In this document: positions 6,640-11,421 of the stretch, in pieces | How positions within the stretch are numbered: the first letter of the stretch is position 1 | Layout: every line of letters begins with the position of its first letter | Source of the DNA: an uncultured Saprospiraceae bacterium | GTDB lineage: Bacteria; Bacteroidota; Bacteroidia; Chitinophagales; Saprospiraceae | DNA length: 11,421 nt | Direction: 5' to 3' | Assembly: GCA_905479665.1 (NCBI GenBank) | Contig: CAJQNM010000450.1 | Coordinates: 1 to 11,421, forward strand | Position numbers and translations under genes: made by a program | The notes under the pieces: generated by a model | Told to the model about the DNA's origin: nothing | The model's input: the letters and a program-made list of their open reading frames with translations, nothing else | The model's database searches: none

Positions 6640-8190
6640 CTAGTTGAGCCTTATTTCATCTTCCTTATCGTCGTAAAACCGATACGTGTTGATGTCAAAA
6701 TCATTATTCTCATAAATCTTGACCCACTTCCGGTGCTGACTATACCAATGCCTTTGCACTTTTCGCCAGTTCTTAGTCAGATAAGCCTGGATGTAGGGAT
6801 GCACGTGCAGACTCACCTTGACATTGGGACGATTCTTCACTACATACTCCATATCCCGTTCGATCAGATCGAGAATCAAAATGGAAGCATTGATCTTTCC
6901 TGAGCCATTGCAGGTCGGGCACGCTTCAGAAGTGTTAATAATCACCTCTTGACGTACACGTTGTCGAGTGATCTGCATCAGTCCAAACCGCGAGAGTGGC
7001 AGTACCGTATGTTGAGCTCGATCTGTGCGCATGAATTCACGCATCCTTTGCACCAAAAGCTTTTTGTGCTCAGACGACTTCATGTCGATAAAGTCGATGA
7101 TAATCAAACCACCAATATCTCGAAGCCGCAGCTGCCTTGCTATTTCCTTGGCAGACTCCATGTTTACACTCAGTACAGCCTCATCTTGACGCCGCCGCGA
7201 CATCTTCGGGCCACTGTTTACATCCACCACATGCATCGCCTCGGTATGCTCAATGACGATGTACGAACCACTGGGCATGGTGAAAGTCTTCCCAAAAGAA
7301 GCCTTTATTTGGCGTGTTATGCCCTCGACATCAAACAGTGGTCTGCGCGACTTGTGGAGATTGACAATCTTCCTTTTCTCCGGAACATTGGCCGTTAAGT
7401 ATTTCTGTATCGAGCCAAAAAGTTCTTCATCATTGACGATGATGCGGTTGAAATCGTCGGTCAGCACATCACGCAGCAAGCTCGATGTTTTGTCCAGCTC
7501 GCTCAGCAATTTCATGGGGGGATTGGCACGAATGAGTTGTTTATGGATACGCTGCCATTTTTCTTCCAGATCCCTCAGCTCTTCGTGAAGCGTTGCTGCA
7601 TTTTTGCCTTCACTTGCCGTGCGGACAATCACCCCGAAATTTCGTGGCTTAATGCTTTCGATGAGTCGCTGCAATCTTTTGCGTTCTTCGGAAGAACCCA
7701 CCTTCTTAGAAACGCTCACGATGTTGGAGAAGGGCGTCAAAACCAAGAATCGGCCGGGTAGTGTGATTTCACAACTAAGGCGTGGGCCTTTGGTCGAAAT
7801 GGGCTCCTTGAGTATTTGCACCAAAATCGAGTGGCGCCGATTGAGCACTTGATCTATTTTTCCGGTCTTAACAATTTCGTGCTTTAGATCAAAATCTTCC
7901 AGCCCGTGGGTCTTGCTCTCACCATTTACTGCCTGGTTTGTAAACTTAAGCAGTGATGGGAGCTTGGGCCCCAGATCCGTATAATGCAAAAAAGCATCTT
8001 TGGCATGTCCAATATCTACAAAGGCCGCATTTAAGCCTGGCATTAATTTCTTGATGCGACCCAGAAATATATCTCCTACTGAGAATTTCGAGTTGGTCTT
8101 CTGCCTATGAAGCTCTACAAGTTTAGAGTCTTCAGCTAAGGCGATCTCAACTTCAGTAGGAGTGGAATTAATGATTAATTCTTTATCCAC
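6640..8190 (-). CDS. rng: Ribonuclease G (Rne/Rng family)
   Basis: This 516-residue endoribonuclease of the RNase E/G family cuts single-stranded AU-rich RNA and takes part in rRNA 5' maturation and mRNA decay in the cytosol. An N-terminal S1 RNA-binding domain spans about residues 35-125 (VGDIFLGRIKKLMPGLNAAFVDIG). The catalytic DNase I-like domain has the magnesium-binding aspartates Asp323 in HVVDVNSG and Asp366 in GGLIIIDFIDM, matching RNase E Asp303 and Asp346. The zinc-link is CPTCNGSG (Cys424 and Cys427). There is no long disordered degradosome tail, so RNase G fits better than RNase E. Translation starts at GTG (8188-8190), which places MDKELIINSTPTEVEIAL at the conserved family N-terminus and has AGGA about 7 nt upstream; no in-frame ATG fits. 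It lies last in the run HU, TPR, microprotein, rng. Confidence 0.95.
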   Translation of the reverse strand: MDKELIINSTPTEVEIALAEDSKLVELHRQKTNSKFSVGDIFLGRIKKLMPGLNAAFVDIGHAKDAFLHYTDLGPKLPSLLKFTNQAVNGESKTHGLEDFDLKHEIVKTGKIDQVLNRRHSILVQILKEPISTKGPRLSCEITLPGRFLVLTPFSNIVSVSKKVGSSEERKRLQRLIESIKPRNFGVIVRTASEGKNAATLHEELRDLEEKWQRIHKQLIRANPPMKLLSELDKTSSLLRDVLTDDFNRIIVNDEELFGSIQKYLTANVPEKRKIVNLHKSRRPLFDVEGITRQIKASFGKTFTMPSGSYIVIEHTEAMHVVDVNSGPKMSRRRQDEAVLSVNMESAKEIARQLRLRDIGGLIIIDFIDMKSSEHKKLLVQRMREFMRTDRAQHTVLPLSRFGLMQITRQRVRQEVIINTSEACPTCNGSGKINASILILDLIERDMEYVVKNRPNVKVSLHVHPYIQAYLTKNWRKVQRHWYSQHRKWVKIYENNDFDINTYRFYDDKEDEIRLN

Positions 8191-8374
8191 ATTTGTTCCT
8201 ACTAGAGCACTAGCAAGGGAAGATACGGAAGGTTAGCGTTGCTATAGGTTGGGAGATGGTTCTATAACGGTGAGATGCAGAACCCCAAGCCCACACAGGC
8301 AATTTTCTTTTCTAAAATTTTGGGAATTAAAACTTCGGATTAATCCCCGCTACCACTCAGATTATAAAAATATA
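8191..8374 (-). promoter_or_regulatory. 184-nt leader region upstream of rng
   Basis: This non-coding gap follows the microprotein stop and precedes the rng GTG. It contains GGTTCT (8258-8263) and its complement AGAACC (8279-8284), a 6-bp stem with a 15-nt loop that would lie in the rng 5' leader. It also holds the palindrome GGATTAATCC (8337-8346) and AT-rich stretches. An rng leader structure would suit autoregulation as known for RNase E, but that is inference. No clear TAnnTTTG promoter is visible. Confidence 0.3.
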
Positions 8375-8470
8375 TTATCTGTTCTTTTTCTTGTGTCTGT
8401 TCTTACGTAGACGCTTTTTTCGCTTGTGTGTGGCGATCTTATGTCTCTTTCTTTTTTTACCGCAAGGCAT
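8375..8470 (-). CDS. AURKAIP1/Cox24 (mS38/bS22-like) small basic ribosomal-type protein, 31 aa
   Basis: The minus-strand frame from ATG 8468-8470 to TAA 8375-8377 encodes a 31-residue protein beginning MPCGKKRKRHKIATHKRKKR. Eighteen of its residues are Lys or Arg and three are His. The core KRKRHKxxTHKRKKRLRKNRHKKK is the tiny AURKAIP1/Cox24-domain protein annotated in many Bacteroidota genomes. Relatives are mitochondrial small-subunit protein mS38 and the actinobacterial bS22, both RNA-binding ribosome components, so a place on the 30S subunit is likely. It is too short for default gene-length cutoffs and easily missed. It begins 11 nt after the stop of the TPR gene and is probably co-transcribed with HU and that gene. 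Family recognition is from memory of the motif; ribosome location is inferred. Confidence 0.88.
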   Translation of the reverse strand: MPCGKKRKRHKIATHKRKKRLRKNRHKKKNR

Positions 8471-8481
8471 TTAGTAATGCT

Positions 8482-9261
8482 TTAATCTGTTAATAATTTA
8501 CATCTCTTTTGCCAGTCATCTCGACTGCTGTCGTTCATGCGAGTGAGTACCTCAGTCATAAGGCAAACAACTCTGGGGTCATCCGGTTCCAAAGAGGCCG
8601 CTTTTTCTAATCTTACTCTGGCTTTTTCAAACTGCCCCGTTTCGATGGCAAGTTGAGCCAAATTTACCATTACTGGTACGGACTCTGGGTGATCCTCACT
8701 TAGTTTAAGGAGCATTTGAATGCCTTTCATCGGATTCTTTGCCGGAGCTTTACGAACGAAAACCAAAGCTCGATTGATCTGATGAGAAACATCGTTGGGC
8801 TCCAGGCTGATTGCATTTTGCAAGCTCATATCGGCTTTCATTTGGCATGCGGCAGCACGATCTGCATCAAGAGACGTCACACCACTTAGAAAGGTGGTGC
8901 CAGCGATACCCCAAGATGCGGCGTCATCTACTTGTTCTGCTACATGTTCAGCAAACGTACCGGCCAGATAGAATTCTTTCTGTCGGTACCAGAAACCAGA
9001 GAGTTCCTTTAAATATGTCAATTTTTCTTCTTCGGAGGACTGCTGCAATCGTACTTCGATCTCAGCAAGCTCTGAAGACTGTGCGCTACCCAAGCTTTCT
9101 CGGGCATTTTTAATTAAGATGGCAGGATCCAGTGCAAGTCCCACTTTCGAACGCTGCTCGATCTCTTCCTGTTGTTGGGGCGACTTAATGTCAAAGCCAA
9201 AATAAAGAATCAGAAATAACAAACTCGCTCCTAGTACTACTCCTCTCTGCTCCCTTATCAT
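8482..9261 (-). CDS. Membrane-anchored TPR protein, 259 aa
   Basis: The N-terminus (MIREQRG, then a hydrophobic stretch at about residues 8-23) is a single transmembrane anchor with no lipobox or clear signal-peptidase site. By the positive-inside rule the start is cytoplasmic and the rest periplasmic. The remainder is helical TPR-like sequence: a weak set at about 84-150, then clearer units near 147-182 (DMSLQNAISLEPNDVSHQIN) and about 193-235 (VPVMVNLAQLAIETGQFEKA). No enzyme motif is present. Its ATG (9259-9261) is 12 nt after the HU stop and its stop is 11 nt before the Cox24-like gene, so the three are probably one transcript. A TPR gene between HU and RNase G is, to my recollection, a common Bacteroidota arrangement. 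A role as a scaffold at the inner membrane is the most that can be said. Confidence 0.88.
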   Translation of the reverse strand: MIREQRGVVLGASLLFLILYFGFDIKSPQQQEEIEQRSKVGLALDPAILIKNARESLGSAQSSELAEIEVRLQQSSEEEKLTYLKELSGFWYRQKEFYLAGTFAEHVAEQVDDAASWGIAGTTFLSGVTSLDADRAAACQMKADMSLQNAISLEPNDVSHQINRALVFVRKAPAKNPMKGIQMLLKLSEDHPESVPVMVNLAQLAIETGQFEKARVRLEKAASLEPDDPRVVCLMTEVLTRMNDSSRDDWQKRCKLLTD

Positions 9262-9273
9262 GCACTAGGCTGA

Positions 9274-9582
9274 TTAAGTAGATTCATCGTACGGCAATTC
9301 ACTTACGTTTTGCTTCACCTGATCCACAAAAACCTTCGCAGGTTTAAAAGAAGGTATATAGTGCTCAGGAATTTCGATCGCAATATTCTTCTTGATGTGT
9401 CTGCCTATTTTTTTTGCCCGACGCTTGATCACAAAGGATCCAAACCCGCGGATATAAACGTTTTCTCCTTCAGCCAATGAACTTTTGACTTCCGTAAAGA
9501 AATACTCCAGGGTCACCAGAACATCAACCTTGGGAACTCCCGTTTTCTCTGAAATCGAACTAACCAGGTCCGCTTTTCTCAT
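9274..9582 (-). CDS. HU/IHF-family nucleoid DNA-binding protein
   Basis: This 102-residue histone-like protein forms dimers that bind and bend DNA. The helical dimerisation part (1-40; MRKADLVSSISEKTGV) and the core GENVYIRGFGSFVIKRRAKK (39-58) are standard, followed by the beta-arm and SFKPAKVF. The arm tip is unusual: where E. coli HU has RNPQTG with DNA-intercalating Pro63, this protein has RHIKKN with Ile63 at the same number. I recall similar arms in other Bacteroidota HU-type proteins, so it may be a clade feature rather than a defect. There is a short acidic C-terminal tail (SELPYDEST). It is the first gene of the minus-strand run and divergent from yicC. HU versus IHF-beta naming cannot be settled from the sequence. 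Confidence 0.94.
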   Translation of the reverse strand: MRKADLVSSISEKTGVPKVDVLVTLEYFFTEVKSSLAEGENVYIRGFGSFVIKRRAKKIGRHIKKNIAIEIPEHYIPSFKPAKVFVDQVKQNVSELPYDEST

Positions 9583-9610
9583 TAGCCTTTGGTTTATAGA
9601 TAGTTACAAA

Positions 9611-9642
9611 AGAAATTAAGCGCTTTTTTGAAGCGAGGCAAA
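9611..9642 (-). promoter_or_regulatory. Candidate promoter for HU with an inverted repeat in the spacer
   Basis: On the minus strand TTTG (9639-9642) and TAATTTCT (9611-9618) are separated by 20 nt and resemble the Bacteroidota -33 TTTG and -7 TAnnTTTG elements; the -7 match fails at its last two bases. The spacer contains CGCTT (9621-9625) and AAGCG (9631-9635), a 5-bp inverted repeat with a 5-nt centre, which could be a repressor or HU self-binding site. Transcription would begin near 9604, giving a leader of about 20 nt. Confidence 0.35.
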
Positions 9643-9778
9643 TGTCGCAATTAATTTGAGATAAAAAAACTACGGCCACTCTTTTTTGCATTCAGAAGGT
9701 TGATTATCAGTTTCTTGTGCAAGGAGTAAGGGCTCTGTAGACGATAAGCGCCGACAAAGGCTATCTTTAGACCCAGTT

Positions 9779-10654
9779 ATGGTATTATCGATGACCAGTT
9801 ATGGAAGAGCATCTGCCGAGATCGGCAATCTCAATCTTGTGGTAGAGATTAAGACGCTCAACAGCAAGTTTATTGACTTGCGGCTCAAGCTCCCTGCGAA
9901 TTTGAATGAACAGGAAATGTGGATGCGCAAAGTGTTTCAAGATCAGCTTCAGAGAGGTAAAGTTGAAACCTCGATCGTCTATGAAAATAATAATGGCGCA
10001 GATCTCTACAAGATCAACAAGGCCTTGTTCAAGTCTTATCATGGACAGCTTAGTGCCCTAAGGGACGAGCTCGGACTTACGCAGGAAAATCTCTTTGAAG
10101 CGATCGTGCGGATGCCAGAGATTGTCAGTGCTGAAGAGGGCAGTCTCAGTAAGGCTGATGTAGACGCTTTTCATAAAGTCGTGCAGCAAGCGCTGGAGCA
10201 AGTACAGCAACACCGTCGCCATGAGGGCGAATCTATCGAGCATGCCCTACGCGCCTACGTCAACGAAATTTCCAGCCAACTTAAATTGGTCGATCCGCAT
10301 GAGAAAAAACGCGTGGAGATGATTCGTAGTAAAATGTCGAACAATCTCCAGGAGTTCATGAAAAAGGACAGTGTCGACGAGAATCGTTTTGAGCAGGAGG
10401 TGATTTTCTACATGGAAAAAATCGATATCACCGAAGAGAAGGTGCGGCTCAAACAGCATTGCGAGTATTTTATTGAAGTCCTTGAAGAGGCTGGGGATAT
10501 GAAGGGCCGGAAGTTGAGTTTCATCAGTCAGGAAATGGGGCGAGAGATCAACACCCTCGGGGCCAAGTCGTACTCTTCTGATCTGCAAAAAATTGTGGTG
10601 CTGATGAAAGATGAGCTGGAAAAAATTAAGGAGCAGCTTGCCAACGTACTCTAA
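9779..10654 (+). CDS. yicC: YicC-family endoribonuclease
   Basis: A 291-residue cytosolic protein of the YicC/YloC family. E. coli YicC has been reported to be an endoribonuclease acting on small RNAs, and the family is widely linked with stationary-phase fitness. The N-terminal YicC_N domain begins with SMTSYGRA (residues 4-11) and EIKTLNSKFIDLRLKLP (23-39). The C-terminal DUF1732 domain (about 206-291) has EEKVRLKQH (219-227), GRKLSFISQEMGREINTLGAK (243-263) and a KIVVLMKDELEKIKEQ helix, all hallmark segments. Length is normal. The ATG at 9779 gives the usual MxxSMTxYG start. TATCTTTA (9762-9769) fits a -7 element, but it lies so close to the ATG that the mRNA would be nearly leaderless and no matching -33 is seen. 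gmk follows after 6 nt; the yicC-gmk pair is a familiar bacterial neighbourhood. Confidence 0.95.
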   Translation: MVLSMTSYGRASAEIGNLNLVVEIKTLNSKFIDLRLKLPANLNEQEMWMRKVFQDQLQRGKVETSIVYENNNGADLYKINKALFKSYHGQLSALRDELGLTQENLFEAIVRMPEIVSAEEGSLSKADVDAFHKVVQQALEQVQQHRRHEGESIEHALRAYVNEISSQLKLVDPHEKKRVEMIRSKMSNNLQEFMKKDSVDENRFEQEVIFYMEKIDITEEKVRLKQHCEYFIEVLEEAGDMKGRKLSFISQEMGREINTLGAKSYSSDLQKIVVLMKDELEKIKEQLANVL

Positions 10655-10660
10655 GGGTTT

Positions 10661-11260
10661 ATGCAACAGAACTCTTCCAAGCTCATAGTAGTCACAGCCC
10701 CCTCCGGCGCAGGCAAAACGACGATCGTACAACACCTCCTGAGTGTTTTTGAGGATCTCTCTTTTTCGGTCTCTGCGACTACCCGAGCGTGTCGGGCACA
10801 TGAAAAGGAAGGCGTGGACTACTACTTTCTTTCACCTGCAGAATTTAGAACGCGTATCGCGGAGGGTGATTTTATCGAATGGGAAGAGGTCTATGCCGAC
10901 CAGTTTTATGGTACGCTCAAGTCGGAAGTGAGTCGACTACAGGCGCTGGGCAAGCATGTGATCTTTGACATTGATGTGCGAGGTGCAACAAACATCAAGC
11001 AGCACTACGATGACGATTGCTTAGTGATTTTTATCAAACCCCCATCCTTTCACGAACTCACCACCCGTTTGCGCAACCGTCAGACCGAATCTGATGCCAG
11101 TTTTGCCAAACGCATAGCACGTATGCGCGTGGAAATGACCTACGAAAACAGTTTTGATCGGATCCTAGTCAATGATTTGCTGGAGGTAGCACTGCAAGAA
11201 GGAGAACTCATGGTCGAGGAATTTGTTGGGATAAAAGCAAGAGCAGAGGAAGAAGAATGA
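10661..11260 (+). CDS. gmk: Guanylate kinase
   Basis: This enzyme phosphorylates GMP to GDP with ATP, an essential cytosolic step for GTP, dGTP and recycling of guanine nucleotides. The 199-residue length is typical. The Walker A loop is APSGAGKT (13-20). The GMP-binding part includes SATTR (38-42), GVDYYF (51-56), FIEW (71-74) and YG (83-84), and Asp103 lies in VIFDIDVRGA. The lid arginines lie in RLRNRQTES and the helix FAKRIARM. The motif TTRxPRxGE is TTRACRAHE here, with Cys in place of the common Pro, a mild deviation that leaves the binding residues intact. The ATG at 10661 is 6 nt after yicC and starts just before the first beta strand. Its TGA overlaps the next start by the ATGA pattern, so yicC, gmk and apaG probably form one operon. 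Confidence 0.97.
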   Translation: MQQNSSKLIVVTAPSGAGKTTIVQHLLSVFEDLSFSVSATTRACRAHEKEGVDYYFLSPAEFRTRIAEGDFIEWEEVYADQFYGTLKSEVSRLQALGKHVIFDIDVRGATNIKQHYDDDCLVIFIKPPSFHELTTRLRNRQTESDASFAKRIARMRVEMTYENSFDRILVNDLLEVALQEGELMVEEFVGIKARAEEEE

Positions 11261-11421
11261 ACACACAAATCACCGATGGCGTAAAAATTTCGGTCGAGGC
11301 TACCTATCAGCCCAGACATTCAAACCCTTTGGAAAATAAGTATTTGTTTTCCTATCAAATTGAGATCGAGAACCTACGAGACCGCCCGGTCCAGCTGCTG
11401 CGACGCAACTGGATTATCTTC
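11257..11421 (+). CDS. apaG: ApaG-domain protein (3' end cut by window)
   Basis: Only the first 55 codons are present. The translation starts MNTQITDGVKISVEATYQPR and includes KYLFSYQIEIEN followed by VQLLRRNWIIF. These match the ApaG beta-sandwich pattern (hydrophobic strand, Y-x-F-x-Y-x-I-x-I-x-N, then VQLxxRxWxI). ApaG is a small fibronectin-III-like cytosolic protein of about 125 residues; it was tied by genetics to Co/Mg efflux, but its biochemical function is unsettled. The ATG (11257-11259) overlaps the gmk stop in the ATGA arrangement, implying translational coupling. Confidence 0.9.
   Translation, partial: MNTQITDGVKISVEATYQPRHSNPLENKYLFSYQIEIENLRDRPVQLLRRNWIIF

Noticed and set aside
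6949..7398. 149-codon plus-strand frame opposite rng
   Set aside because: Antisense to the catalytic core of RNase G, whose motifs are intact; no independent support.
9621..9635. CGCTT/AAGCG with a T run as an intrinsic terminator
   Set aside because: It lies upstream of both divergent genes, so there is no transcript for it to end.
10247..10801. 184-codon minus-strand frame across the yicC-gmk junction
   Set aside because: It is antisense to two firmly identified genes and resembles no family.
1..11421. Mobile elements, CRISPR, tRNA/rRNA, defence or biosynthetic cassette
   Set aside because: I looked for transposases, integrases, regularly spaced repeats, tRNA-like cloverleafs and toxin-antitoxin or nuclease-helicase pairs on both strands and saw none; every sizeable gene is housekeeping, envelope or TPR type.

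Overview
The window looks like chromosomal DNA from a member of the Bacteroidota, most likely a Saprospiria-type lineage. Pointers are a lipoprotein with TPR, beta-propeller, CRD-like and OmpA domains (the PorE layout of the type IX secretion system), a peptidyl-tRNA hydrolase with an N-terminal extension, a 31-residue Cox24/AURKAIP1-type basic protein beginning MPCGKKRKRHK, and mostly absent Shine-Dalgarno sequences. The phylum is a confident inference. The family is a guess.

Left part (1-4131, minus strand): a tightly packed run, transcribed right to left. It holds a PorE-like lipoprotein, rlmD (23S rRNA m5U methyltransferase), a 116-residue protein of unknown function, and rmlA (glucose-1-phosphate thymidylyltransferase, cut by the window edge). 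Junctions are a 1-nt overlap and gaps of 3 and 2 nt, so this is almost certainly one operon mixing envelope, ribosome-modification and sugar-nucleotide functions. Upstream, on the same strand after an 84-nt gap, is a cytosolic TPR protein (4216-5232).

Middle (5233-6639): a gap of about 520 nt with several small hairpins but no supportable gene separates the TPR gene from divergently transcribed pth (peptidyl-tRNA hydrolase). A 231-nt gap then separates pth from the convergent RNase G gene. It holds an 8-bp inverted repeat, a likely weak terminator for rng, and two tiny overlapping ORFs of doubtful status.

Right-centre (6640-9582, minus strand): HU-family DNA-binding protein, a membrane-anchored TPR protein, the Cox24/bS22-like microprotein and RNase G. 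The first three genes are 11-12 nt apart and rng follows after 184 nt. The group concerns the nucleoid, the ribosome and RNA processing.

Right (9779-11421, plus strand): yicC (endoribonuclease family), gmk (guanylate kinase) and the start of apaG, spaced 6 nt and -4 nt, a probable operon divergent from HU.

Overall this is a housekeeping region. I see no mobile element, CRISPR array, tRNA, rRNA, phage gene or defence cassette. The points most worth a second look are the microprotein, an HU protein with Ile instead of the DNA-intercalating Pro, the PorE-like operon with its unknown fourth member, and the structured non-coding gap before pth.
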